Source: Winogradskyella litoriviva (GTDB lineage Bacteria; Bacteroidota; Bacteroidia; Flavobacteriales; Flavobacteriaceae). From it: a stretch of DNA of 64,000 nucleotides. Location: positions 186,001-250,000 of the forward strand of contig NZ_JABRWQ010000003.1 in the NCBI RefSeq assembly GCF_013249065.1. Reading direction: 5' to 3'. The notes below the pieces were generated by a model. It did not search any database, was not told where the DNA came from, and saw only the letters and a program-made list of their open reading frames with translations. Shown one piece after another: positions 1 to 9,890 of the stretch (positions are counted from its first letter, which is position 1; each line of letters starts with the position of its first letter). Made by a program: the position numbers and the translations under genes.

Positions 1-43
1 CGAAATGTCTGAACGCAAATAGAACCATTAAAAAAATAGCCCC

Positions 44-3000
44 TTAATTGATTGATTTTAGTACAACAGGTCCAATTAAACCTGAATCTTCTAATTCAGT
101 CTCATTTTTTTTAGGCGGATTGGTTGTCCAAGTTTTCTTTTTGCCTTTTGGTCTTTGATTATCAAAAATGAGTTGATTACGCCAGGTATTGGTCACTTTT
201 ATCTCTAATCGATTTTCACCATTGGTCACAAATTCACTAATATCAAAAGTAAAAGGAGGTGCCCATTTCACACCAACTTTTTTACCATTGCACCAAACTT
301 CTGCAATGTTTGCAACTTCTCCTAAATCTAATAAAGTGGTTTTTCCAGTTGCTTTAACCTCAATGGATTTTGTGTAGGTTATTGTGCCAGAATAATGTTT
401 TACATCATTATTGTTAAGCTCCGTTAGTGATTTTAATTCTGGAATTTCAATAGCGTTTGGAGTATCCCAACCATCAACAAAAGATAACGTCCAGTTATTT
501 TGAAGTGATTTTTCTTTGATACCTACTGTTATTTTGGTTTGTGGTGTATTCTTATGAAGAATATAATCTCCAGAAATTGATGCCGTAAACTCATTTCCAT
601 TCCAATTTAATTTTGGATAATCATTTGTTTTAACTGTTTTATACCATCCTGTTTTAGTATCTAAAATAGTTTCATCATTTAACGTCACTTTTGATGCTAT
701 TGGTTTTATATCACTCTTAGAAAACACAATAATTGTGCTTCCATTTGCTGGTAAAGAAACTGCAACATTTGTTCTACCATTTATGGCTTTCCATACTTTA
801 GCATCTTGCTGAATTCCAGTAAAAGCATCCCAAATTTGAGGTGATAAATTATCAATTCTAAAACTCAAGGAAACGTTTATAGGATTATCATCATTTGAAG
901 CGACAAAATAAATATGTGCATCTTTTGTTTCTCTATGAATCCAATTGATATTTACATCTTCTGACACAATTACATCTCTAGCAATATTTTCTGCTATTAA
1001 TACTTCATTAAGCGTTTTTCCCCAATAAACTTTTCCTTTCCCAACATTTTTAATTCCACTATCAGTATTTCCCCATAATTCATCAGAAATTATTTTCAAT
1101 TCTTTTAAATCATTTTTATCATCCATTAAACTCGGTGAATCTTGAGGCTTATCTCCAAGAATTACAGCACCTGCTACTACTAATTCTCTTAATTTCTTTG
1201 CTGTAGACAACAACATTTCCTTTGAGTCTCTAAGTGTAATAATGCGATAATCGCCTGCATTTTCAACATGAATTTTACCGTTTTTTACACTTAATTTTTC
1301 ATTTAAAATTTCAGCATTCAAATAGTCGAAACGATAACCTTTAGGAAAATAATCTAAGTCGAAAGGTGGACGCTCAAAATGGTCTCCATAGTATCTCAAC
1401 ACATCAGCGACATATTCACCTTGTTGTAAAACATATTGATTTCGCGCCAAATAATCCGTCCAATCTGGCATATATTTCCACCAAGTTTGTTGTCTTACTA
1501 GAGGAAACCCAATATTACCACCAAAACTAGAACCTGGAAATACATCAGTTTGTGGTGTATGCGAAAATGTATGAAAGACTAAATGATTTACACCCTTTGT
1601 AAAATTATAGTCGATTAAATATTTTACCGAAAACGGATGTTCATTCCATTTAACTCCTACCTGCGTGCAAGCTTCGGCTGCTAAAATTGGCTTATTGTAT
1701 AAATGAACCGCAGATGCAGCATTATAAATAGGTTTAGCATATTCATTTTGAGCAGATGGTGCTTTTGGATACCAAAATTCGGTCATGGGTATATCACTAA
1801 CACCATAATACCGCATAGGATCGATAGGTAATACTTCGCCTCCAGCTCCTTCTGTATAGACTTCAGCTCCCATATTGTGCGCCACAGTTGCAAAATGCTT
1901 AAAGAAATTATCAATAAATACCTCATCCATGGTATGACGTAAATCTCTTAAGAATTTAGTAGTTACCTCAGGACTATCCACTATATATCCCATTGTTGCT
2001 GGCAAGTATGTTTTCATACTATATCCTCTTCTATTCTCAAATTCTGTAAACATATCTTCGGAATTCATTGTCCACGTAGGTACATGACTTTCCCAACTAT
2101 CAATTAATAAGCCATGTAATTTACCATCTCCAATTGGACCACCATCTTTAATTAAATTACCAATCATACCATTGCGTAAATGGTTTTCAATAGCTATTTT
2201 ATCTAGTTTACTCGATTCCCAACCCGTTGCCTCAGGCACTGCTGGTTTATTTTTAAGTCGCATATTGATGTGACCAAAACGGATAACTGTCCAATTACCC
2301 TCAGGAGCTTCCCAATTTAATTTACCTTCGGAAGTCATTTTATCAGAAAAGTTAATAATTGTATTGGGTTTAATAATTGTGTTTTGGGCATAATCAATTT
2401 GTGCATCGTCTTTAAGACGACGTAATACTTTAGCAGCTTTAGCTTGGTGATTGTGAAGTTTTGGATTTGAACTCAATCGGATAAATTCTGGCGCTATATT
2501 ATGATTGCCTTCAAAAGTGAATACAAATCGATTAGATGTTGTTTCAGGAATAGCCAGTGTGAGATGTTTACGTCGATCATTCCAATTGGCATCAGGTAGT
2601 TTTACAGTTGTAATTGTTTTTAGTTCGCCATCAACTAAGGCTTCAACTTTAATAGCTACATCTACCTTTGGATATTCCGTACCCATAATAATATGACGCA
2701 GTTGCGGAAAAGTTATTGTGCGTAATGTAACAGGATTGTTAAAGGTAGTTTTTACCCAAGTATCTGCATTATTTACTTTTGAAATACCATTAGCCCTATA
2801 CGCCTTTAAAGGTTTATCTAGTTGAGTTGTTTTCCGAGTAACATTAATTTTAGAATTAGGATTAAATATAGCTTTCCAAGGCACTACAGTATTATTGGTT
2901 TCTATTTTTGATGGATTTAAAGGTTCTATATCATCACCTTCTAGCGTTGGAAAAGCCAATAACTGAACATCTTGATAGTTGTAATCTGAAGTCTTATATA

Positions 3001-3502
3001 ATGAATCTAATTCTAATATTTGATTATATGTTTTTCCTCCTGAAACTCTATAAACCGTCTCTACCAATTCGCGTTGTGCCTCTTCTACTGGTACCCAAGG
3101 ACCGCCTGTCATAGACCAACCTGGACAATTTTGCATGGTAAATTTTAAGCCTAAACGCTTACATTCATCCGCTGCATGCCTAATCATATCTTCCCATTCT
3201 GAAGATAAAATTTTAATAGGTTTTACATTTGGGAATGGTCTTCCGGATTTATTAAATAAATGAATACCTTGCAAACCTGCCGCTTTTATCGCTTCTAAAT
3301 CTAACGTTAAGCCTTCATTGCTGATGTTGTTTCCGTTAAGATGAAACCAAGTTTCTGGGTAGTATTTTATTGATGGTGCTTTGAAATTTTTTGATAATTC
3401 AGTAAACGTTACCGAAAATTCACTACTTACACTCTTCTCTTTTTTTGTTTGACAGCTAAAAACTGAAACTACTATAAAAAAGAACATTAATTTATACTTC
3501 AT
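44..3502 (-). CDS. GH106-like alpha-L-rhamnosidase, lipoprotein
   Basis: Large (1152 aa) glycoside hydrolase resembling family GH106, whose members remove terminal alpha-L-rhamnose; rhamnose is the main sugar of ulvan. The N-terminus is a lipoprotein signal ending in a VFSC lipobox (Cys17), so an outer-membrane-anchored protein is expected. The family-typical opening PETWFHLNGNNIS with an early TIM-barrel stretch (LEAIKAAGLQGIHLF) is present, followed by a central catalytic region with acidic segments (LIDSWESHVPTW, EVYTEGAGGEV) and a C-terminal galactose-binding-like beta-sandwich (LLDLGEVANIAEVWCNGKKVG). The length is normal for the family. It is divergent from the PL28 gene and is preceded by a candidate PUL operator at 3551. 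The exact bond cleaved is inferred, not shown. Confidence 0.82.
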   Translation of the reverse strand: MKYKLMFFFIVVSVFSCQTKKEKSVSSEFSVTFTELSKNFKAPSIKYYPETWFHLNGNNISNEGLTLDLEAIKAAGLQGIHLFNKSGRPFPNVKPIKILSSEWEDMIRHAADECKRLGLKFTMQNCPGWSMTGGPWVPVEEAQRELVETVYRVSGGKTYNQILELDSLYKTSDYNYQDVQLLAFPTLEGDDIEPLNPSKIETNNTVVPWKAIFNPNSKINVTRKTTQLDKPLKAYRANGISKVNNADTWVKTTFNNPVTLRTITFPQLRHIIMGTEYPKVDVAIKVEALVDGELKTITTVKLPDANWNDRRKHLTLAIPETTSNRFVFTFEGNHNIAPEFIRLSSNPKLHNHQAKAAKVLRRLKDDAQIDYAQNTIIKPNTIINFSDKMTSEGKLNWEAPEGNWTVIRFGHINMRLKNKPAVPEATGWESSKLDKIAIENHLRNGMIGNLIKDGGPIGDGKLHGLLIDSWESHVPTWTMNSEDMFTEFENRRGYSMKTYLPATMGYIVDSPEVTTKFLRDLRHTMDEVFIDNFFKHFATVAHNMGAEVYTEGAGGEVLPIDPMRYYGVSDIPMTEFWYPKAPSAQNEYAKPIYNAASAVHLYNKPILAAEACTQVGVKWNEHPFSVKYLIDYNFTKGVNHLVFHTFSHTPQTDVFPGSSFGGNIGFPLVRQQTWWKYMPDWTDYLARNQYVLQQGEYVADVLRYYGDHFERPPFDLDYFPKGYRFDYLNAEILNEKLSVKNGKIHVENAGDYRIITLRDSKEMLLSTAKKLRELVVAGAVILGDKPQDSPSLMDDKNDLKELKIISDELWGNTDSGIKNVGKGKVYWGKTLNEVLIAENIARDVIVSEDVNINWIHRETKDAHIYFVASNDDNPINVSLSFRIDNLSPQIWDAFTGIQQDAKVWKAINGRTNVAVSLPANGSTIIVFSKSDIKPIASKVTLNDETILDTKTGWYKTVKTNDYPKLNWNGNEFTASISGDYILHKNTPQTKITVGIKEKSLQNNWTLSFVDGWDTPNAIEIPELKSLTELNNNDVKHYSGTITYTKSIEVKATGKTTLLDLGEVANIAEVWCNGKKVGVKWAPPFTFDISEFVTNGENRLEIKVTNTWRNQLIFDNQRPKGKKKTWTTNPPKKNETELEDSGLIGPVVLKSIN

Positions 3503-3521
3503 TTTACTGATATTTAAATGA

Positions 3522-3567
3522 TAAATAAACCATATTATTTAGAATAAAGCATCCTGTGGAATCACGC
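3522..3567 (-). promoter_or_regulatory. Candidate PUL operator/promoter of GH106 gene
   Basis: Gene-sense element GCGTGATTCCACAGGAT occupies 3551-3567. Only the last pentamer plus AT (ACAGGAT) fits the shared motif well; the first two pentamers are degenerate. The -7-like box TTTATTTA (3522-3529) follows after exactly 21 nt, the spacing seen at the other sites, and the ATG lies about 20 bp further on. This is the weaker of the two operators in this divergent region. Confidence 0.45.
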
Positions 3568-3679
3568 CTGCAACATAAAAAAATAGTCTTACCACCTATT
3601 AGTCTATATTCGAATTCATTTTAAAGCCAATTATTGCAATTTACTTTTTCTAATTTCCCTCTAAAAAAAACAGCATACA

Positions 3680-3726
3680 ACAGGACAGTTCAGAATAGTA
3701 CATTTATTATTTTCGTTAAAAATTTA
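3680..3726 (+). promoter_or_regulatory. Candidate PUL operator/promoter of PL28 gene
   Basis: Three pentamers ACAGG-ACAGT-TCAGA followed by AT lie at 3680-3696, 42 bp before the PL28 start codon and in the same gene-sense orientation as the other sites. The best -7-like box is AAAATTTA (3719-3726) after 22 nt, one more than the 21 nt seen elsewhere. Motif and spacing were read by eye. Confidence 0.55.
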
Positions 3727-3737
3727 TAATCATAATT

Positions 3738-4673
3738 ATGAAAAATTCAAAGTTCAATTTCAAACTTATTCCAATACTTACATCAATTGTTTTTGTAGCT
3801 TTCTTTTCTTGTACAAAAGATGGTCTAGGATATTCTGAAGACATATTAATTTATGAAAATGTTGAACCTGACCCTGACCCAGATCCAATTACTGTAGTTG
3901 TGGCTGCGGATGAAGATACAGGTTCTTACACAACATGTAATCCCGATGGTGAAAATGCTACTAGAACGTGCTGTGATTTACCAAACCCTGTTAATGTCGG
4001 AACTATTGACGACAGAACTTGTTATGCCAACTACAAAGAAAGTGTTATTGATGGTCTAACTTGGGGCATATACAATATAACTGATGGCTCTAACAATCAA
4101 GATGCAGCAAATACCCTTCAACCTAGGATGGAACGTTCTTTACCTGTAGCAAACTCTAATGTAGGATCATTTGTAAAATTTAACGGAGATTTTAGAATCC
4201 TTGAAACAGCGGATGCAGGTTCTTTTAGTCAAAATGGGACTTACATTGCGCAAGCCAAAGGACAACATACTGGTGGTGGTGGTTCTCCAGACCCAGCTAT
4301 TTGTTTATATTTAGCTAAGCCCGTTTACGGCACAGGTGATAATGCAGACAAGCAAGTGGCATTTGACATATATGCCGAGCGTATCTTAGAGCGAGGAGGA
4401 GAAGGTAGCGGCAGAGAAGTTGTTCTATTAACAAGAGTTGATAAAAATGAAATAGTTTCTTTTGAACTAGCCGTAGGTTTTAAAGAAGACCCAAATGATG
4501 CAACCCAAAAAATACATTATTGCAATGCTATAATTGGCGGTGAAACATTTAATTGGAATATCCCAGAACCAGAAAGAGGAACGCAATCTAAAATTAGATA
4601 TGGTGCATACCGCGTTAAAGGAGGTAGAGCACAAATTAGATGGGCAAATACTACCCATGAAATAGTTGAATAA
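3738..4673 (+). CDS. Ulvan lyase, PL28 family, lipoprotein
   Basis: Protein of 311 aa read as a polysaccharide lyase family 28 ulvan lyase. Such enzymes cleave beside glucuronate/iduronate in ulvan by beta-elimination, leaving an unsaturated uronate end. A lipobox FFSC (Cys25) is followed by an acidic PDPDPDP linker, then one jelly-roll-type domain from about residue 75. Segments I recognise from PL28 are YKESVIDGLTWGIYNITDGS, FVKFNGDFRILE, QAKGQHTGGGGSPDPAICLY and YGAYRVKGGRAQIRWANTT. There is no T9SS domain, so surface anchoring is likely. It is one of only three + strand PUL genes. This gene is the main reason for naming ulvan as the substrate. Family recognition is from memory of conserved segments, without alignment. 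Confidence 0.85.
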   Translation: MKNSKFNFKLIPILTSIVFVAFFSCTKDGLGYSEDILIYENVEPDPDPDPITVVVAADEDTGSYTTCNPDGENATRTCCDLPNPVNVGTIDDRTCYANYKESVIDGLTWGIYNITDGSNNQDAANTLQPRMERSLPVANSNVGSFVKFNGDFRILETADAGSFSQNGTYIAQAKGQHTGGGGSPDPAICLYLAKPVYGTGDNADKQVAFDIYAERILERGGEGSGREVVLLTRVDKNEIVSFELAVGFKEDPNDATQKIHYCNAIIGGETFNWNIPEPERGTQSKIRYGAYRVKGGRAQIRWANTTHEIVE

Positions 4674-4762
4674 TATATTATCATATAATTGATTTCTTTG
4701 TAGTGAAATATAAATAATCAGTATTTCAGATTTAACAACCAATAAATCATTATAAAAAAAAC

Positions 4763-4809
4763 AGCATAAGAGATGCCCTTAAGAACCTCGTAATGGCATC
4801 TCTTATGCT
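4763..4809 (-). terminator. Long hairpin, probable terminator of the GH39-sulfatase-GH2 transcript
   Basis: A perfect 15-bp inverted repeat (AGCATAAGAGATGCC at 4763-4777; its complement at 4795-4809) encloses a 17-nt loop. On the minus strand it is followed by a run of T (GTTTTTTTT), as in an intrinsic terminator; on the plus strand no T-run follows. It lies about 680 bp past the end of the nearest minus-strand gene, across a pseudogene. Confidence 0.55.
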
Positions 4810-4831
4810 ATAAGCTCCAAAAATATAGAGT

Positions 4832-5413
4832 GTCAACTCAAAAAGTAATACCGTATCCACGGTTTATCAGGTTCGGTATAGCGTTAATGCCTATTCCTTT
4901 AATGACGAATTTAAAAGTGGTCAAATGGACCTCTTTGATGTGATGGAAGGTGCTTCAGATATTAATCTCAATGCTGTTTGACCACATATTATTTTTCATC
5001 CTATCCTAAACATCCAAAAAAAGCCTTAAATTTTTGCTTTAAAAAAACGAGCATTAGAACTTGGTTAAAACATCTTATGGACTGTGGCTGGCATACGGAA
5101 TGATTTTGTAACTGCAAACGAAGAGGCTATAAAGTCAGATCTTAAAGTGATTAAGAATGGCTAGATATTTCATCTGTAATAGGCTCTTCTATTTTGAGAA
5201 TATTTACAGGTAGAAACCTCCCAGATAGTTACTCCAAAGAACAAATAAAAACGTGGTTGGTTGAAGCCTATAAGCGCTGCGCCCAATATGGAGCAGGTAG
5301 ACTCTGAATGGTTCGGTCTATTTTTTGATATTTCTGGTCTTCGAACCACAAGCGACCCTTATGCTCAAGCAGAAAAACTAGCTCCTTATGTCAATTACTG
5401 GTTTATAAAATAA
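4832..5413 (+). pseudogene. Decayed sugar phosphate isomerase/epimerase (TIM barrel)
   Basis: No intact ORF exists here, but + strand fragments in different frames line up in order with a xylose-isomerase-like TIM-barrel sugar isomerase/epimerase. They are VYQVRYSVNAYSFNDEFKSG then a stop near 4979; YYFSSYPKHPKKAL (family TGYYFPGYP-like); ALELG then a stop, then GIRNDFVTANEEAIKSDLKV; SSILRIFTGRNLPDSYSKEQ with EAYKRCAQYG; and DSEWFGLFFDISGLRTTSDP ending KLAPYVNYWFIK-stop at 5413. At least four stops or frameshifts separate the pieces, and internal segments look deleted. The family is inferred from these segments. It may be a lost sugar-processing step of the PUL. Confidence 0.72.
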
Positions 5414-5493
5414 CATGTATATCACAATCAAGAGAAAATAAAACTCCTCTATTCAAATAAATAAGGCTTTATTTTTTTTGTAAACAGTAACAA

Positions 5494-8091
5494 TTAGTTA
5501 ATACGTCTTAGTTTTATACCACTAAGTCTGGTTTTCCCTTTTTTTGCTTTAAAGTTTACTGTTATTCCTTTATCATCTTCAACAGTTATTAAAAAACGTT
5601 TAGCCACACCACGATTGTCTCCGTATTCTTTTTTAAGATTTAATTCACTCCAAAGTACTTTACCATTCACTTCAATATCCATGATGTTTTCTTCCTTTGT
5701 TTTTAATTCTGCTAAGAGAAAGGACAATTCATAAGTACCATTAGGAACGTCAAATTTATAAGCCTCAACACCGATTAATTGGGTTTGATAGATAGGATCA
5801 TTTTCTGTGCCTTTTACACTAATATCTGTACCAATAGTATTTCTTCTATTACTTGGGTGTCTTAACAATTCGCCACCAACATAACCAAAACTTCCCACTT
5901 CATAAGCTTTATCTGGCATCCATAAATAATTTACATTATGGTCTTCATTAAAATAACAGGTAGACCCAACATTAATCGCAATTTCATTAAATGGATTTTT
6001 GGTGCTTTTTAAGTTTTTTGGTTGAAGCGTAAAATCAATCGTCGCGTAATCCTTTATTAGCTGTCCGTTTTGTTCTGAAACCGCTTCAATTAAATTCTCG
6101 CCACCTTTTAATGGGACATCGAATGTGGCTGTTGAAAAATCAAAAGTTTTCTTTCCTAATGATTCACCATTGACAATTAATTCGACATCTTTTGAATTGC
6201 CGACAATAGTAATAGGTTGTATTGCAAAAGTTCCTCCTTGAGTATCTGCAATGCCTGCTCTGTTTTTCCAAGCTTTTGAGGCAATCGCCAAAAATGGTGT
6301 TTTACTGAGTAATGCTTTATAAAGGTAAAAGGCATCTTTTTTCTGTCTGTTCGCCGACACTAAACCTTTATTGTTTATATGAGGAACGGCATCTTTACGA
6401 TGTTCTACTTGAAAATCGGCATAATTCCAGACGTTGGCACCAACGATTTCTGGCATATCTAAAATCGTTTTCATGTACGCTTTATGCAGTAAAAACTGAT
6501 ATTCTATACTAAAATCAAAACGAGTTGGATTATAAGACCTGATTCTTGGGTCGGCTCCACCACCATATTCACTTAAAATAAAAGGTTTATCTGGGTCGAG
6601 CTCCAACGAACGTTTTACCAAACTTCTCAAATTTTTGTCAATATCCTCAAGTTCTTCCACGTACCAACCATAATACTTATTATAGCCCACTAATTCTGTA
6701 AATCTTATGCCTAATTTATCCTGATACGCTGGTTCTCTAAAAAATACAGAATACGAATATCTCGTGTGATCCTCTTCTTTGATAGTTTCCGCTAAAACTT
6801 TATGCGTTTCTACAAAATGTTTTGTGTAAGCTTCACCTAAATCTTTTGGCGCTTTCATCGTGGTTTCGTTTCCTAAATTCCAAGCGACAATAGAAGGATG
6901 ATTATAATTAAATCGAATAGCTTCTTTCAACATATTAATGGTGTTCTGCTTTCCGGCTTCGTTCGCTGCTGCTTTATTTACAAAGGGAATTTCTAAGGTG
7001 GTTACAAAACCGAGTTTGTTGCACATTTCTAATATGGCAGGATCTTGTGGATAGTGGGCAATTCTTAAAAAATTGATACCCATTTCCTTGAGTAATTTCA
7101 TGTCATAGCGATGAATTTCATCACTTACAGCATTGGCTTTCCCTAGAAAATCTTGATGCCTGTTAGTACCAATTAACTTCGTTTGTTTTCCATTAATGAA
7201 GAATCCCTTTTTAGAATCGAAACTAAACCATCTAAATCCAAGAGGGTTTTCTATACGATCTAAAACAACACCATCTTTATCTACTATTTCTGATACTAAT
7301 TTATACAAATATGGATTATCTGGCGACCATAAATTAGGATTGTTTATTGTAAATTCTGAAAACACATCTTTTTGGAATGCTGCTTTAGAAATCACTTGTT
7401 TTACCATAGTGTCTTGAGCATCAAATAAGGTGTGTTGAACGAGATATTTTCCTTTTTTCGGTCTTACTAATTTAGATTCTATAGTTATTTTTGCTGACGC
7501 TTCAGAGACCTCTGGTGTTCTCACAAAAATAGCATTGGCACCCATATTTGCCACTTCAAAATGAACAGGTTTAGTTATGACCAATTGGATATCTCTGTAA
7601 ATACCACCATAAAATGAAAAGTCCGCTGCTTGTGGAACAATTTCATCATTATGAGCGTTATTTACTTTTACGGTGATTTCATTTTCCCCTTTCTTTAAAG
7701 CCGAAGTAATATCTCTAGCAAATGTGGTGTAACCACCAATATGGTCTTTACCAACGGTTTTTCCATTTACAAATAATGAAGTAACTTGATTTACCGCTTC
7801 AAACAATAAAAACACCTTCTGATTTTCATATACTTTAGGAATGGTAATCGTCTTTTTATACCAACCATCACCTCGATAATAGCCATCTTCGTCATCTAGA
7901 ATATCTTCGGTATTCCAAGAATGGGGAATAGTTACTTTTTCCCATGAGATTAAATCATCATTTGAAAATGGTGTATCTAAACTTCCTTTATGAAACTGCC
8001 ACGAATCGTTTATGGTTTCTAAGTGCCTAACCTGTTGAGAATAGCTAATAATGAAGCTAAAAAACAGGAATAAATTTATTATACTTTTCAT
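5494..8091 (-). CDS. GH2 beta-glycosidase with C-terminal malectin-like domain
   Basis: 865-aa secreted GH2 enzyme; family members include beta-galactosidase, beta-glucuronidase and beta-xylosidase-type activities, and the substrate here is unknown. A signal peptide (about residues 1-19, ending ISYSQ) is followed by the sugar-binding jelly roll (about 25-175), an Ig-like domain (about 180-285) and the TIM barrel. The acid/base is visible in NHPSIVAWNLGNE (Glu409) and the nucleophile in PFILSEYGGG (Glu508). After about residue 700 a malectin-like carbohydrate-binding domain (EIAINVGSTCYF ... VEAYKFDVPNGTYELSFLLAE) ends the protein. It lies 18 bp after the sulfatase and is last in the GH39-sulfatase-GH2 unit. 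A role in trimming ulvan oligosaccharides is inferred. Confidence 0.87.
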   Translation of the reverse strand: MKSIINLFLFFSFIISYSQQVRHLETINDSWQFHKGSLDTPFSNDDLISWEKVTIPHSWNTEDILDDEDGYYRGDGWYKKTITIPKVYENQKVFLLFEAVNQVTSLFVNGKTVGKDHIGGYTTFARDITSALKKGENEITVKVNNAHNDEIVPQAADFSFYGGIYRDIQLVITKPVHFEVANMGANAIFVRTPEVSEASAKITIESKLVRPKKGKYLVQHTLFDAQDTMVKQVISKAAFQKDVFSEFTINNPNLWSPDNPYLYKLVSEIVDKDGVVLDRIENPLGFRWFSFDSKKGFFINGKQTKLIGTNRHQDFLGKANAVSDEIHRYDMKLLKEMGINFLRIAHYPQDPAILEMCNKLGFVTTLEIPFVNKAAANEAGKQNTINMLKEAIRFNYNHPSIVAWNLGNETTMKAPKDLGEAYTKHFVETHKVLAETIKEEDHTRYSYSVFFREPAYQDKLGIRFTELVGYNKYYGWYVEELEDIDKNLRSLVKRSLELDPDKPFILSEYGGGADPRIRSYNPTRFDFSIEYQFLLHKAYMKTILDMPEIVGANVWNYADFQVEHRKDAVPHINNKGLVSANRQKKDAFYLYKALLSKTPFLAIASKAWKNRAGIADTQGGTFAIQPITIVGNSKDVELIVNGESLGKKTFDFSTATFDVPLKGGENLIEAVSEQNGQLIKDYATIDFTLQPKNLKSTKNPFNEIAINVGSTCYFNEDHNVNYLWMPDKAYEVGSFGYVGGELLRHPSNRRNTIGTDISVKGTENDPIYQTQLIGVEAYKFDVPNGTYELSFLLAELKTKEENIMDIEVNGKVLWSELNLKKEYGDNRGVAKRFLITVEDDKGITVNFKAKKGKTRLSGIKLRRIN

Positions 8092-8109
8092 TATTTTTTA
8101 TGGAACTAT

Positions 8110-9864
8110 TTAATTGAATTCAACGGTTTTACTAGGCACAAATCCAATACGATGCGCTTGGACTAATATTTTTTCTCCGGCAGAAAGCTCTATCGGATTT
8201 TGATAAACCATCCAAGATTTTGGTGTTTTTCCTTCTTTAATAATTTTATACCCAATAGATGCTCCTTCAGTTTCGCAGCTTATGCTTACTTTTCCATTTT
8301 CAGAAATCACAATAGGTTCTAAAGTTTTAGGCTTGCTGTCTTTTCCTGACCATAAACGGTTCACCAATTGTCTTTCCTCAAAATTTGGTACATCCTCGAT
8401 TTCATTTAACCATCTATCCATTTCGGCACTTAACTCAATAAGCTTTTCTTTATAGTCTGGGTTTTCAGCAAGATTATTTAATTCATCAGGGTCAACCGAA
8501 CAATCAAACAGCTCTTCTCTTGGTTTACTTTCTCTAAACCATTGTTTTTGGTATTCATTTAATTGACCTTCATCTCGCAATCGCAGCAATTCTTGCATTG
8601 CTGGAATTCGCTCTCTGTATTCAATAGGTAGATAATAGCCTTGTTCGGGTCTGTAATTTCTAATGTATTTAAATTGTTTATCTCTAACTGCTCTGATTGC
8701 ATCTGTCTCTCCATCAAAACGGTCGGCCGCAGCATGAATATAATCACGCTCTTTAGTTTTGTACTCTCCTAAAAAAGCCTGGCCTTGCATATAGGACTTT
8801 GGTTCTTCACCAATTAGTGATAATAAAGTTGGTGCAAAATCTACAAAACTTATCAATTGATTATCTTTTTTGCCTGCTTGCGACTTTTTAGGAAAACGAA
8901 TAATCATAGGAGTATTTAAACCTGAATCATAGATTAATCGCTTTTCCCTTGGTAATGGCCCTCCATGATCTCCATAGAAAAATATAATTGTATTTTCCAA
9001 CAGACCGTCTTCTTCCAATTGTTTTAAAACCGCACCTACTTGACTATCCATTTCTGCAATATTATTATAGAGTTTCCAAAAATCGCGTTGCGTAACTTTA
9101 TTATCTACTAAGTAAGGTGGAATCTTGAATTTAGTATCCTTAGGAAGATGAATGGTCGTTTCTTCCTCCGTTTTTCGATTTTTGGCATGAGATTCTCCAA
9201 AGTTTTTCCATTTGTAATCTTTATTCCCAGAATGGTAATGTCTCGTTTCAATTTCTCTAAATCCATAAGGTTCAAACAAACCCGATTCGTGTGTTTCGGT
9301 GAAGTTAATTACCGAAAAGAAAGGCTGATTATCTTTTCTGTTTCGCCAATGCGCATAAGGACTACTCTCGTCCCAAGCGGTAACAGGAGCTTTAAATTGG
9401 TAATCTGTTTTATAGTTATTGGTGCAATAATATCCTGCTTTTCTAAACCATTCGCTTATCATTTTTACTTCCGAAGGCGGAACAGCTTCATAAGCTGGCA
9501 AACCTGTTTTATCCATATTAGAGTTTGTTCGCATATGGTTTGCACCAATACTAGATGGATACATTCCTGTTGCTATTGCAGCTCTGCTTGGAGCACACAC
9601 ACCAGACGTTGAATATAAGTTTGGATAAATGACTCCCTCGTTAGCCAATTTACTTAGATTAGGAGTTGCAACCGTATTATCACCAAAAGGCGGAATATAA
9701 GCACCCATATCTTCGGTAACTAACCAAAGTATATTTGGGCGATCTGGAAGTTCTAAATCAGTTGAAGCATTGGTTGTATCTACGTTTGAATCTTTTTTAT
9801 CTTGACAGGCCTGAAGAAAAACTAGGCTTATGACTATCCAAATATTGAAATATTTTATTTTCAT
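8110..9864 (-). CDS. Type I sulfatase (S1 family), lipoprotein
   Basis: 584-aa formylglycine-dependent sulfatase. The lipobox LQAC (Cys20) predicts a lipoprotein. Metal-binding start RPNILWLVTEDMG and the maturation motif C-A-P-S-R (Cys90-Arg94) are intact, as is the later FYGDHGGPLPREKR. After the catalytic domain (to about residue 510) a short beta-rich C-terminal domain of the chitobiase/CHB_HEX type follows (GKVSISCETEGASIGYKI). In an ulvan PUL the likely substrate is 3-sulfated rhamnose in oligosaccharides, but position and subfamily cannot be assigned by eye. It sits 26 bp after GH39 and 18 bp before GH2. The activating enzyme (formylglycine-generating or anSME) is not in this window. 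Confidence 0.88.
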   Translation of the reverse strand: MKIKYFNIWIVISLVFLQACQDKKDSNVDTTNASTDLELPDRPNILWLVTEDMGAYIPPFGDNTVATPNLSKLANEGVIYPNLYSTSGVCAPSRAAIATGMYPSSIGANHMRTNSNMDKTGLPAYEAVPPSEVKMISEWFRKAGYYCTNNYKTDYQFKAPVTAWDESSPYAHWRNRKDNQPFFSVINFTETHESGLFEPYGFREIETRHYHSGNKDYKWKNFGESHAKNRKTEEETTIHLPKDTKFKIPPYLVDNKVTQRDFWKLYNNIAEMDSQVGAVLKQLEEDGLLENTIIFFYGDHGGPLPREKRLIYDSGLNTPMIIRFPKKSQAGKKDNQLISFVDFAPTLLSLIGEEPKSYMQGQAFLGEYKTKERDYIHAAADRFDGETDAIRAVRDKQFKYIRNYRPEQGYYLPIEYRERIPAMQELLRLRDEGQLNEYQKQWFRESKPREELFDCSVDPDELNNLAENPDYKEKLIELSAEMDRWLNEIEDVPNFEERQLVNRLWSGKDSKPKTLEPIVISENGKVSISCETEGASIGYKIIKEGKTPKSWMVYQNPIELSAGEKILVQAHRIGFVPSKTVEFN

Positions 9865-9890
9865 GATTAATCTAAAAACATTTAAAATTA

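Noticed and set aside
4467..4742. 91-aa minus-strand ORF under the PL28 3' end
   Set aside because: Mostly antisense to PL28; no signal or domain.
9148..9612. 154-aa + strand ORF inside the sulfatase gene
   Set aside because: Antisense shadow of a clear CDS; composition is low-complexity for a protein and no family is recognisable.
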